From Bacteroidota bacterium (lineage in GTDB: Bacteria; Bacteroidota; Bacteroidia; Chitinophagales; Chitinophagaceae), in NCBI GenBank assembly GCA_020161535.1, contig JAIUNW010000011.1, positions 62,001 through 126,000 on the forward strand: a stretch of 64,000 bases of DNA, given 5' to 3'. The stretch's first letter is position 1. Every line of letters starts with the position of its first letter. This document shows, in pieces, positions 6,394-14,342 of the stretch. The translations under genes were made by a program, and so were the position numbers. The notes below the pieces were generated by a model, which was not told the origin of the DNA, did not search any database, and saw only the letters and a list, made by a program, of their open reading frames with translations.

Positions 6394-7476
6394 AAAATCC
6401 AGCACCGTCTGTTGCTGGCCATTCACCACCAGGCTAATTCTATGTGCCCCCTTGTAATAGGTACGCGTGGTAATGATTTTAAACGGGTGCTTTTTGCTGT
6501 AATCAATGCTGCTGCGAGCCGGCATTTCGCGCTCGCTGATCTTAAATACTTTACGGTAATGCGTCCCGTTTTTCAACCGAAACCAAAGGGCGTATTCAAG
6601 TCGCAGCAATTGCACTTTAGCCGATGCATTGCTAACCGTGAAATCCATTTGCAAAAAACCGCCTACCCGCACCGTTTTGCTTTTCAAGCGAAAGCCGGAA
6701 ATGGAAAAATGTGCCGCTTTCAATTTGTATAAAGAAAGAATTTCCGGGCGACCCTGCTTCAATAAACTGCGGCAGCCATGTTTAACAATTGCGTCGGTGG
6801 CCTGGCTTTGCCCGCGCCATTTTTTGGCAATGGCGATCACCACCGCCGGGTTGTCTTTCGCAATGTCGTTCAAGTGATTGGCCACACTGCGTCGCACATA
6901 CTCGGAAGGATCGTCTTTTAATATTTCTAACAGCGGCAAAAAAGGCGAGGGGTCTTTCTTCAGCGCGGGAAGCGCCATACCCCAGGGCAGCCTCGGCCGC
7001 GAACCTTCTGATGCCAATCGGCGGAGGTGTTGATTGGGGTGAATCGCCCAACGCAACAAAGCTGTCCGTGTTTTTTCGGGGTAACGATGAATAAAGGGGC
7101 GCACCGCAAATTCGCAACTGCTAAAAGGCGTGATGATTTCAAAAGCACGAATAGCGGCATCGGGATAATCCAGCCCGTATTCTTCCACGTACTGCGGTAA
7201 AAACATGAACGCCAGGCTGGCTCCAGTAAAAGAGGCGGACTGCAAAGCAGTTACCAATTCTTCCAGCAAAATAGCCGCGGTATTGAAATCAGTGGGCATG
7301 AAGGCATGTAAGGTGCGCGCACTGTGTTTCATGCGGTCTTTCAGCGCCAGGGCGGGCCATTCTTTCGAGAATATCATCCGCTGGAAGCGTTTACCGGCAA
7401 AGCCGGGAATAACTGTTGCGGCAATGTCGCTGAATCGTTGGTAAAATGCCGGCGAATACAGGTCTTTTAATAACAT
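6382..7476 (-). CDS. HEAT-repeat protein, DNA alkylation repair (AlkC/AlkD-like)
   Basis: 364 residues. The first ~245 form alpha-helical HEAT-like repeats with the signature region SRPRLPWGMALPALKKDP and EYVRRSVANHLNDIAKDNP, typical of AlkC/AlkD-type DNA alkylation repair proteins, which remove 3- and 7-alkylpurines by a base-stacking-free glycosylase mechanism. The C-terminal ~110 residues look like a beta-rich Ig-like domain (VGGFLQMDFTVSNASAKVQLLRLEYALW), as in AlkC-type members. The last codons and the stop lie inside a 23-bp tandem repeat, so the C-terminus may vary between strains. A TAGATTTG box ends 4 nt before the ATG. Monocistronic, convergent with nothing. Confidence 0.8.
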   Translation of the reverse strand: MLLKDLYSPAFYQRFSDIAATVIPGFAGKRFQRMIFSKEWPALALKDRMKHSARTLHAFMPTDFNTAAILLEELVTALQSASFTGASLAFMFLPQYVEEYGLDYPDAAIRAFEIITPFSSCEFAVRPFIHRYPEKTRTALLRWAIHPNQHLRRLASEGSRPRLPWGMALPALKKDPSPFLPLLEILKDDPSEYVRRSVANHLNDIAKDNPAVVIAIAKKWRGQSQATDAIVKHGCRSLLKQGRPEILSLYKLKAAHFSISGFRLKSKTVRVGGFLQMDFTVSNASAKVQLLRLEYALWFRLKNGTHYRKVFKISEREMPARSSIDYSKKHPFKIITTRTYYKGAHRISLVVNGQQQTVLDFRLC

Positions 7477-7480
7477 GGTC

Positions 7481-7488
7481 CAAATCTA
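7481..7488 (-). promoter_or_regulatory. TAnnTTTG -7 box of the HEAT-protein gene
   Basis: TAGATTTG on the minus strand, only 4 nt before the ATG at 7476. This matches the Bacteroidota -7 consensus and would place the transcription start at or near the start codon. Confidence 0.45.
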
Positions 7489-7512
7489 GCAGCGGCTACT
7501 GACAATAGTATG

Positions 7513-7932
7513 TCAGTAGTTTTCATTTTGGTTGCGCCACTGGCGATTGGCTTTGATGCCGGCATTGCGTTTTTTGGCATCGAGTCTTTTTTCATGCACG
7601 GCTTTGCTGGCCTTGGTGGCGATGCGCGTTTTTCGGGGCTGCAGGGCCTGGTGGACCAGCATATTCATTTTTTTTATCACTTCCGATTTGTTGCCCAGTT
7701 GGGTTCTTTCGGTTTGTGATTTCACCAGGAGGTCGCCATCGGCCGTTATCCGGTTGGCAAGGGCATGCAGGAGCCGGCTGATTTGTGCATCGTCAAACAG
7801 CCGGGTATGCGCCACGGCCCAACGGCCCTCTACCATGGTTTCCACCTTGTTCACATGTTGACCACCACTGCCGCCGCTACGTGCGGTGCGAAAAATTATT
7901 TCATGGCTGATATCGGGAATTGGCAGGCTCAT
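7513..7932 (-). CDS. arfB: Alternative ribosome-rescue factor / peptidyl-tRNA hydrolase ArfB
   Basis: 139 residues, the usual ArfB (YaeJ) length. The release-factor catalytic motif GGQ is present in RSGGSGGQHVNKVET (about 18-32), followed by the alpha/beta RF-1 fold. The C-terminal ~40 residues are Lys/Arg-rich (TRIATKASKAVHEKRLDAKKRN), the tail that enters the empty mRNA channel of stalled ribosomes. It hydrolyses peptidyl-tRNA on non-stop complexes. The gene is 3 bp downstream of the DUF3307 stop region and may be the last gene of the SatD-DUF3307-arfB transcript. Confidence 0.92.
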   Translation of the reverse strand: MSLPIPDISHEIIFRTARSGGSGGQHVNKVETMVEGRWAVAHTRLFDDAQISRLLHALANRITADGDLLVKSQTERTQLGNKSEVIKKMNMLVHQALQPRKTRIATKASKAVHEKRLDAKKRNAGIKANRQWRNQNENY

Positions 7933-7935
7933 TTT

Positions 7936-8649
7936 TTATAGATTAACCAGGAGGCCGGTGGCCACGGCCATGCTGATGCTCAGCAGGGTGCCCACCACCA
8001 GGTATTCGGTTTTGATTTCCTGCCGGTCTTTTTCGTTGAAGCGAATGATGCCTTTGGCGGCCACCAATAAACCAATGGCTGAAAATTGGCTGTGGAGCAC
8101 AAAAACCAGGATGATGCTGCGTTCGGCAAATCCAATCCATTTGCCGGCGTTGGCGAGGCTTTCTGTTTCGCTGGCAGAGCTGTTGATTTTGTCGCGCCAT
8201 TGTCGCGTAAGCTGGCCGATCAGTATACCGGTGGGACTGGTTAGGAAAACAAAGGCGGTAAGTGTTTTCCAGAAGGCCGGTGTTTGGGCAAGGTAATCGC
8301 GCAGCGTGGCAATCATTTGCAGGTCGCCATAGAGCCAGTACCAACAACCGGCAATGACCAGCAGGTGCAGGCCCTGGTCGAGCAGAAAATAAGCTGTTTT
8401 GGGCGGCAGGTAAGATTTGAGCCCGTCGATCAGGGTATGTGTTACCAGTATAAAGGCGGCCAGTTGCCAATGCTGAAAGCCCATGGCTAAAAAGGCCAGC
8501 AGGCCGGTAACCAGTCCGTGGAAATACAACTTGGGGGAGACAAAATGCCGGGCGTTGCGATCATCGACCCATGACTTGGATTGTAGCAGAAAATCACTCG
8601 TCAGGTGGGCGAGTACGAGTTTGGTTAGCCATACAGAACCTGGTATCAT
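7936..8649 (-). CDS. DUF3307 membrane protein
   Basis: 237 residues, mostly hydrophobic with about six predicted helices. The N-terminal region AHLTSDFLLQSKSWVDDR followed by a conserved His (YFHGLV) fits the DUF3307 family, membrane proteins of unknown activity that are regularly encoded next to SatD-like regulators. Its ATG overlaps the stop of the satD-like gene by 4 bp (ATGA), so translation is coupled. It is probably controlled by that regulator through the operators at 9301-9392 (inference). A second same-strand reading frame inside it is a shadow. Confidence 0.85.
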   Translation of the reverse strand: MIPGSVWLTKLVLAHLTSDFLLQSKSWVDDRNARHFVSPKLYFHGLVTGLLAFLAMGFQHWQLAAFILVTHTLIDGLKSYLPPKTAYFLLDQGLHLLVIAGCWYWLYGDLQMIATLRDYLAQTPAFWKTLTAFVFLTSPTGILIGQLTRQWRDKINSSASETESLANAGKWIGFAERSIILVFVLHSQFSAIGLLVAAKGIIRFNEKDRQEIKTEYLVVGTLLSISMAVATGLLVNL

Positions 8650-9275
8650 GTGATCAATTTAACAATGTTCTCGTAATGAAGGAGAATTTGTTCTGTTTCG
8701 CGCCAACGGCCAGACACGGCGTACTGGTGCACGGTGCTTTTTGATTTTTTCAGTTTTTTGGCGGCGTCTTGCTGGCTGGTACCTGTCAACAGCCATTCAT
8801 ACAGGGCGGCCTGGTTGATGGTCATTTCCCTGAATACCGCATCGGTATAATCGGCAATAACTGCCAGTCCGGCGGCGCCGAGGGGGTTACTAACAGCGAT
8901 GGACAACCGCTTGTCGGCTGCGGTCAGTTGGTCAAAGCTGCGGCCCGACAGAAGAAAGGCTTCGCCGGATGAGAGCCCGGGTGTGCCGGCCAGCTTGCCT
9001 GTTTTGCCCAGGCCGATGCTGATGCGAATGTCGGCGCGAACAGCCTGGTTTTTGTGCTTTATTTTCAGGGCCAACACGCGGCATTGCATGGCAAGACGGA
9101 GCGCTTTGGCCGGATCGGGCTCCCTTATTTGGAAGCTATCACCCCGGTAGAACTCATAGCTTCTTTTGCCGAACAGTGTTTCCAGGGCACTGATAAGCGC
9201 CCGGCTGTGTCTGGTACCAATACGGGTTGAGTTGACAATATCGCCCGTAAGAATGGCCGAAATGGAGTTTGCCAT
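8646..9275 (-). CDS. SatD-family putative transcriptional regulator
   Basis: 209 residues. The N-terminus AILTGDIVNSTRIG and the following alpha/beta region match SatD-like proteins. The C-terminal 50 residues (TGTSQQDAAKKLKKSKSTVHQYAVSGRW) form a helix-turn-helix that looks like a DNA-binding domain. It is the first gene of an operon with DUF3307 (4-bp overlap). Three tandem 18-bp palindromes lie 26 bp upstream of the start, the expected place for autoregulation. What signal it senses is unknown; SatD was named from a Streptococcus acid-tolerance locus, and that role need not apply here. Confidence 0.8.
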   Translation of the reverse strand: MANSISAILTGDIVNSTRIGTRHSRALISALETLFGKRSYEFYRGDSFQIREPDPAKALRLAMQCRVLALKIKHKNQAVRADIRISIGLGKTGKLAGTPGLSSGEAFLLSGRSFDQLTAADKRLSIAVSNPLGAAGLAVIADYTDAVFREMTINQAALYEWLLTGTSQQDAAKKLKKSKSTVHQYAVSGRWRETEQILLHYENIVKLIT

Positions 9276-9300
9276 AATTACCTGTTAAGAAGAATGAATA

Positions 9301-9392
9301 TACGAATTATTATCGGTTCGTATAAAAATACGAATTATTTATTGGTTCGTATAAAAGTACGAATTAATTGTTAGTTCGTATAAAAGTACGAA
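9301..9392. promoter_or_regulatory. Three palindromic operators upstream of satD-like gene
   Basis: Perfect dyads TTCGTA-TAAAAR-TACGAA at 9317-9334, 9346-9363 and 9375-9392, repeated every 29 bp, plus an additional right half-site at 9301-9306. A 29-bp period puts the sites on nearly the same phase for every third helical turn. They precede the regulator gene and overlap the 3' end of the CPBP gene, whose stop codon is at 9371-9373. Confidence 0.8.
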
Positions 9393-10336
9393 CTGATAAA
9401 AGCCGCTGCCTCCATCATCCAGGCAAGGCCAAGGTGAACCAGGATGCCCCCGAGTATAGATTGGGAATAACAGGCGATCACGCCTAAAATGATGCCACCG
9501 AAATAGGAAGAGATGCATTCCAGCAGGGGTTTGCCGAAGTGAACCGAACAATAAAATACCGCCATGGGCAATATGGCTGCAGGCCCGACCCAACGGCATA
9601 ACAATACCACCAAAAAGCCGCGAAAAAACAATTCGATGCCCAGGAAATCGAGCCCATAGGCCATCTCATATAAAAGCTGTTGCCAGCGCCGCGGACCTTC
9701 GGGCGCCAAAAATGCCAGTATTTTGACCTTGGGATAGGTGTGCAGAAAGGCCGGCTGGCTGGCGGCAAATGCGACCAGTGGTACCATGGCTGCCAGCAAT
9801 AACAGGTAAGGCACTGGCGTGAAATGTTCGGTGGTAAACCCCAGGTCGGTTGTAAAACGGCCGCTATGGGCATTTACACCTGGTAAGGGCCAGCCGCCTG
9901 CAAACAAACGGTGTAAAACAAATAACAAACCAACGGTAATGACTAACCGCAACGGCCAGTCTGCAATAATAGCAAGGTAACGGCCACCCTTACCCGAAAT
10001 CGTATGCCTGATCCAGTCGCCCCAGCCACCGGCCGATACTTTCAGTGCAAACACCGCAGGCGCCAGTAATACAAAGGCCAGCAACCAATGGCTGTAAGCA
10101 GCCGGCTTCACCCATAGGAGGTAGAATAACCAGGGCAGCCCGAAGGCGATCAGGTATAAAATATAAAAGCCAAAAAAACGAAGGGCGCGGGGTTGCAGGT
10201 TGGCCAGCCATTTGGGTTCAATTCCCCAGCGAAAATTGACTACCACCAAAACGGCGGCGAGCAAGGTGCAGGCAACAAGGAATGGTTTACTGATCCCCTG
10301 GAAAAACTCCTGGAAATAATATAAAATGGCCTGCAT
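9371..10336 (-). CDS. CPBP-family membrane protein, probably degenerate protease
   Basis: 321 residues with about eight membrane helices. The C-terminal third resembles the CPBP (CAAX protease/Abi) domain: IELFFRG where EExxxR is expected, CSVHFGK for motif 2 and GGILVHLGLAW for motif 3. The first Glu of the EE pair is replaced by Ile, and the Asn/Asp after the motif 3 His is missing, so proteolytic activity is doubtful. The last seven residues (SSYFYTN) are encoded by the third operator palindrome, suggesting the reading frame was extended or truncated into the regulatory repeat. It starts 5 bp after plsX and is likely read from the DUF177-rpmF-plsX promoter. Confidence 0.75.
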   Translation of the reverse strand: MQAILYYFQEFFQGISKPFLVACTLLAAVLVVVNFRWGIEPKWLANLQPRALRFFGFYILYLIAFGLPWLFYLLWVKPAAYSHWLLAFVLLAPAVFALKVSAGGWGDWIRHTISGKGGRYLAIIADWPLRLVITVGLLFVLHRLFAGGWPLPGVNAHSGRFTTDLGFTTEHFTPVPYLLLLAAMVPLVAFAASQPAFLHTYPKVKILAFLAPEGPRRWQQLLYEMAYGLDFLGIELFFRGFLVVLLCRWVGPAAILPMAVFYCSVHFGKPLLECISSYFGGIILGVIACYSQSILGGILVHLGLAWMMEAAAFISSYFYTN

Positions 10337-10341
10337 GGGTA

Positions 10342-11283
10342 TTAATGGCGAAAGGCAGCTTGCATCTGGGCAAAGAGATCGCTTTGCACCATGCGGGCCG
10401 CCAGGTTCAACATATTTTGAAACGCGCGGGCACCCGAAATACCGTGACCAATGATCACTGGTTTGTTGATACCGAGCACCGGTGTGCCGCCGTAGTTTTC
10501 GAAATTGAAACGATCAAAATAGCTGTGGTGGATGTCTTTGCGATGGGTAATCTCGTAAATGGATTCAGCCAGTTTAAGAATGATATTGCCGGTAAAGCCT
10601 TCGCAAACCATCACGTCGGCTTTGTCGATCAATACATCCCGGCCTTCTACATTGCCCACAAAATTGATGCGGCTGTTTTCTTTGAGCAGGGGATAGGCGG
10701 CCTGGGCAAGAATATTACCCTTGCCTTCTTCTTCGCCGATATTGATCAGCCCTACGCGTGGGTTGTCAATACCCAAAATATGCTTCGCATACAAAGACCC
10801 CAATACCGCAAACTGGTTGAGGTTTTCGGGTTTGCAATCGGCATTCAGTCCGACGTCGAGCAGCAGACCGGTTTGACCATTGTCTTTGGGAATAATCGTA
10901 GATATAGTTGGCCGTAAGACCCCTTCAATCGATTTCAGGCTATAGAGGGAACCAACCAACATGGCACCCGTGTTGCCGGCACTGATAAATGCATCGATCT
11001 TACCCTGCGCTAGGAAATAAAAACCAACCGCAATAGACGATTGTTGTTTTTCCTTCAGCGCTTTGGTTGGGTGTTCGTGCATGCCGATCACCTGCGGCGC
11101 ATGCACAATGGTATAGCGATCGGCCGGGATGGCATGTTCCTGCAATAGGGGCTGCAGAACGGCTTCGTCGCCAAATAAAAATACAGTTGCCGGAGCATCA
11201 CTGTCCAACAGGAATAACTGAAGTCCCTTCACCGCTTCCAGCGGCGCATAGTCTCCACCCATCATGTCAAGACCGATCGTCAT
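10342..11283 (-). CDS. plsX: Phosphate acyltransferase PlsX
   Basis: 313 residues from the ATG at 11283; a TTG three codons upstream is not needed. N-terminus TIGLDMMGGDYAP and the internal NTGAML, LLDVGLNADCKPENL and GEEEGKGN stretches are typical of PlsX. The enzyme makes acyl-phosphate from acyl-ACP for PlsY in phospholipid synthesis, as a peripheral membrane protein. It lies downstream of rpmF (24 bp after its stop) and DUF177, the standard bacterial order, with the CPBP gene following. Length and motifs are complete. Confidence 0.95.
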   Translation of the reverse strand: MTIGLDMMGGDYAPLEAVKGLQLFLLDSDAPATVFLFGDEAVLQPLLQEHAIPADRYTIVHAPQVIGMHEHPTKALKEKQQSSIAVGFYFLAQGKIDAFISAGNTGAMLVGSLYSLKSIEGVLRPTISTIIPKDNGQTGLLLDVGLNADCKPENLNQFAVLGSLYAKHILGIDNPRVGLINIGEEEGKGNILAQAAYPLLKENSRINFVGNVEGRDVLIDKADVMVCEGFTGNIILKLAESIYEITHRKDIHHSYFDRFNFENYGGTPVLGINKPVIIGHGISGARAFQNMLNLAARMVQSDLFAQMQAAFRH

Positions 11284-11315
11284 CTCCGGCAATCTATCTA
11301 AGAGGTTGTAATTGC

Positions 11316-11510
11316 TTACTTCTTGATGGGCGATTTCTCGGCCACCACTTTACCCTTGTAAACCAGCTTTCCTTCGCTCACATGCGCGCGATGACGAACA
11401 TGCAGTTCACCAGTGCTGCTGTCGGTGCTCAGGGTAGCTGCGGCTGCCTTATAGTGCGTTCTTCTCTTTGCACTGCGTTGCTGTGAGTGTCTGCGTTTCG
11501 GATTTGGCAT
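11316..11510 (-). CDS. rpmF: 50S ribosomal protein L32
   Basis: 64 residues. MPNPKRRHSQQRSAKRRTH at the N-terminus is diagnostic for L32. The zinc-ligand Cys residues found in some L32 proteins are absent; instead RHRAHVSEGKLVYKGK appears, the Cys-minus form. It follows DUF177 by 25 bp and precedes plsX, so it belongs to one operon. Confidence 0.96.
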   Translation of the reverse strand: MPNPKRRHSQQRSAKRRTHYKAAAATLSTDSSTGELHVRHRAHVSEGKLVYKGKVVAEKSPIKK

Positions 11511-11535
11511 CTTTCAACTTTTATAAAATTCAAAA

Positions 11536-12099
11536 TTAATTGTCTAGGTCCTTAAACTTTTCCAGCCCTTTCCACAAAGGATTGGCTGATTTTTCTTCGC
11601 CCTCCCGGTTGGTCGACAAGTCCATTTTTTTCAACATCTCCAGCGCTTCTTTATTACAATAAGGCTGTCCAATCTTTTCTTCCGCACACATTTTCTGCAT
11701 CGGAATACTCAGCACAATGAACTCATAGATCCAATCAGCAATGTGCAGGTGACTTTCTCCGCGCGAAATATAATACACATCGGGATCTTCTTCCTGCTCA
11801 TTCATCTCTTCCGGGTTCTCCACCAGCTTCACCACGATATTAAACTCATCCCACAAGTCCCAGGGCAACTGGTTGCTGCCACAACGATCACAGGTCAATT
11901 CCACTTTGCCGCCAACCTCAAATTTTAAGAGCATGAACCCGTTCTTTTTGTCGAGCGCCAGTTTCACCTGCGCATCTACATTCTTGAAATCCTGTTCATT
12001 ATACTCCTCAAAAAAGCGATCGGTAATAACGTAGCTGTACTCGTGAATGCCGGGTTTCAATCCCACAAAAGCGATATCATATTCCCTTCTGCTGCTCAT
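11536..12099 (-). CDS. DUF177 (YceD-like) protein
   Basis: 187 residues. The central region has LTCDRCGSNQLPW, the Cys-x-x-Cys segment common in DUF177, and a late Cys pair (MCAEEK...YCNKEAL). In bacteria and chloroplasts this family accompanies rpmF and is linked to 23S rRNA accumulation. First gene of the DUF177-rpmF-plsX operon with a TACCTTTG box 23 bp before the ATG. Confidence 0.9.
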   Translation of the reverse strand: MSSRREYDIAFVGLKPGIHEYSYVITDRFFEEYNEQDFKNVDAQVKLALDKKNGFMLLKFEVGGKVELTCDRCGSNQLPWDLWDEFNIVVKLVENPEEMNEQEEDPDVYYISRGESHLHIADWIYEFIVLSIPMQKMCAEEKIGQPYCNKEALEMLKKMDLSTNREGEEKSANPLWKGLEKFKDLDN

Positions 12100-12121
12100 G
12101 AGTACCCTTTTAAAAGGTGGG

Positions 12122-12129
12122 CAAAGGTA
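12122..12129 (-). promoter_or_regulatory. TAnnTTTG -7 box of the DUF177-rpmF-plsX operon
   Basis: TACCTTTG on the minus strand, 22 nt from the ATG at 12099, a perfect match to the Bacteroidota -7 consensus. The -33 element is not clear. Confidence 0.55.
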
Positions 12130-12384
12130 ATAAAAAAAGTTGGAACGGAAGGCATTTTTTTGCCCTAAACCCTTAATTTCGGGGATACCTCAAATGTACA
12201 AATCGGGCATGAATTGGACCCCCAAGATATTCGGCGCTTACCTTTCGTTCCTGCGATCGGCCTGCGCCAACGTGCCCTGATCGAGGCCCGACCTCTATTT
12301 CATCTTGATTTCGAACAAGCTCGCGTCTATGTATATAGGCACGCGCGCTTACCGCGACTTATTAATATATAATTACATACTTAT

Positions 12385-13446
12385 ATGAAGAATATTGCTG
12401 TTGTCGGCCTGGGCAAAGTGGGTTCACTCGTTGGTACCCTGCTCAACGACCTTTTCACCGTTACCGGTTTTGACAAACAAAAACCGGCTGATTCCCTGCC
12501 TTTTCATGTAGAAACCGGCTCCATCCAGGATGCCGCCAGCCTCGAGAAATTTTTGTCCGCCCAGGATGCCGTCGTGTCCTGCCTGCCCTATAACCTCAAC
12601 CTGCCCGTTGCCCAGGCGGCCCATAAACTGGGTATCCATTATTTTGACCTGACGGAAGATGTGCCCACCACAACCGCTATTCGCGAGATGGCCAAAACGT
12701 CCAAAGGGGTGATGGCGCCGCAATGCGGACTCGCACCCGGCTTTATCGGCATCGTGGGGGCTGATCTCTATGGCCGCTTTACCAAGCTTCGTGACGTGGA
12801 GCTGCGCGTGGGCGCTTTGCCCCGTTTTCCCAACGGATTAATGGGCTATTCTTTCACCTGGTCGCCCGCCGGTGTGATCAACGAATACATCAACGACGCT
12901 GAAGTGATCCACAACGGCCAGCGCAAAATGGTGCCATCGCTCGAAGGCATTGAAATGATCAATATCGAGGGACAAGAATTCGAAGCATTTTCAACCAGTG
13001 GCGGATTGGGTACCATGTGTGAAACCCTTGCCGGAAAAGTGGATACACTCAATTATAAAACCATTCGCTACCCGGGACATGCAAAGCTGATGCGATTCCT
13101 CCTGTATGAACTGATCCTCAAAGAAAAACGCGAACTCGTTGAACAGGTTTTGACTGAAGCAAAACCACCGGTGCGCGAAGACGTCGTTTATGTATATGCC
13201 GTGGTAGAAGGATGGAAGGGCAACCAATTGGCCCGCGAAGAATTTTATGAAGCCTATCATCCTATCGTTATCGATGGTAAAGAATGGCGCGCCATCAGTT
13301 GGACCACAGCCGCTTCCGTTGCTGCCGTGGTAGAACTGGTAGCCCATGGTATGTTGCCATCTTCCGGTTTTGTTAAGCAGGAAGAAATTTCACTCGATGC
13401 CTTTATGAAAACCAAAAACGGTTCTTTGTATGTCAACAAACAGTAA
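12385..13446 (+). CDS. Saccharopine dehydrogenase-family oxidoreductase
   Basis: 353 residues. A Rossmann nucleotide-binding start (IAVVGLGKVGSLVG, residues 4-17) is followed by DAVVSCLPYNLNLPVAQAA and a conserved GLAPGF segment, as in the C-terminal reductase of saccharopine dehydrogenase. This family converts saccharopine to aminoadipate semialdehyde plus glutamate. The stop overlaps the next gene, a DUF1338 protein, by 17 bp. DUF1338 acts on 2-oxoadipate in lysine degradation, which supports a role in lysine catabolism here (inference). The lysine-ketoglutarate reductase and semialdehyde dehydrogenase are not in the window. The 285 bp upstream hold no gene. Confidence 0.85.
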   Translation: MKNIAVVGLGKVGSLVGTLLNDLFTVTGFDKQKPADSLPFHVETGSIQDAASLEKFLSAQDAVVSCLPYNLNLPVAQAAHKLGIHYFDLTEDVPTTTAIREMAKTSKGVMAPQCGLAPGFIGIVGADLYGRFTKLRDVELRVGALPRFPNGLMGYSFTWSPAGVINEYINDAEVIHNGQRKMVPSLEGIEMINIEGQEFEAFSTSGGLGTMCETLAGKVDTLNYKTIRYPGHAKLMRFLLYELILKEKRELVEQVLTEAKPPVREDVVYVYAVVEGWKGNQLAREEFYEAYHPIVIDGKEWRAISWTTAASVAAVVELVAHGMLPSSGFVKQEEISLDAFMKTKNGSLYVNKQ

Positions 13447-14341
13447 GCGCGACGGCCTCGATTATATCCTTGGCGCACTGATGCGTCGTTACCAGGAAAG
13501 GGTTCCCGATGTACAAGCCATCATCGATGTGATGGTAAAACAAGGGCTGATCGCCAACGCAGCAGCCATCGAAAACGACCATATCGCGTTTCGCACCATG
13601 GGCGTAAAAAACCTCGGCATTCAGTCGCTCGAGAAGATATTCCTGCACTATGGTTACCAAAAAATGGAGCGCTATTTTTTTGCCGAAAAGAAATTGAATG
13701 CATATTGGTATGCGCCACCATCGCCCGAACTGCCCCGCATATTCATCAGTGAATTGCGGGTGGGCGATTTAAGTGAAGAAACTGCGGCTATTATTCACCG
13801 TTATACCGATACGGTAGAGCGTGATCCGGTCGACCTGATCAACCTCGATAATCCTGCAGCGGTCGACGCATTCCTGCACAGTTCTTTGTGGAATACGCCC
13901 AGCACCGAAGATTTTGAAAACCTTTCGGCCGAAAGCGAATATGCCGCCTGGGTGATCTACAATCGCTATTACCTAAATCATTTTACGGTTAGCGTGCACA
14001 ATTTGTCGGCGCCCTACAACAACCTCGAAGTTTTCGACCAATTCCTCGAGAAGCATGGTTTTGTACTGAACAATGCCGGTGGCAAGATTAAAACAAGTCC
14101 CGATGGCTTGTTGCGTCAGTCGTCGACCGTTGCCGGTAAAGTGATCGCGCATTTTGCCGATGGCGAAACCCGCCAGATTGCCGGCTCTTATGTAGAGTTT
14201 GCAGAACGCGGTGTGTTACCAGCTTTTGCTTCCTTACCGGCTTCGGCGATCAAGCGCGAACACCGGCGCGAAGGTTTTGAAGCAGGCAATGCGGATAAAA
14301 TTTTTGAGAGCACCTATTCAACGCAAACAGGCAGGGTATAG
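13430..14341 (+). CDS. DUF1338 protein, putative 2-oxoadipate dioxygenase/decarboxylase
   Basis: 303 residues. ENDHIAFRTMG near 43-53 supplies a metal-ligand His, with AHFADGETRQIAGSYVEFAERG near 244-265 containing a second His and Glu, as in the VOC-fold DUF1338/HglS family, which turns 2-oxoadipate into 2-hydroxyglutarate with Fe(II). The start lies inside the saccharopine dehydrogenase gene, implying coupled translation. The pair gives two steps of lysine breakdown by the aminoadipate route. Convergent with the SDR gene that follows, with one base between the stops. Confidence 0.85.
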   Translation: MSTNSKRDGLDYILGALMRRYQERVPDVQAIIDVMVKQGLIANAAAIENDHIAFRTMGVKNLGIQSLEKIFLHYGYQKMERYFFAEKKLNAYWYAPPSPELPRIFISELRVGDLSEETAAIIHRYTDTVERDPVDLINLDNPAAVDAFLHSSLWNTPSTEDFENLSAESEYAAWVIYNRYYLNHFTVSVHNLSAPYNNLEVFDQFLEKHGFVLNNAGGKIKTSPDGLLRQSSTVAGKVIAHFADGETRQIAGSYVEFAERGVLPAFASLPASAIKREHRREGFEAGNADKIFESTYSTQTGRV

Positions 14342-14342
14342 A

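Noticed and set aside
9301..9392. CRISPR-like array of 29-bp period
   Set aside because: Period contains palindromic sites with similar filler, three copies only, and clear placement before a regulator gene.
12130..12384. Possible small gene or RNA before the saccharopine dehydrogenase gene
   Set aside because: No open frame of note and only a weak imperfect hairpin near CGCGTCTATGTATATAGG; not enough to call.
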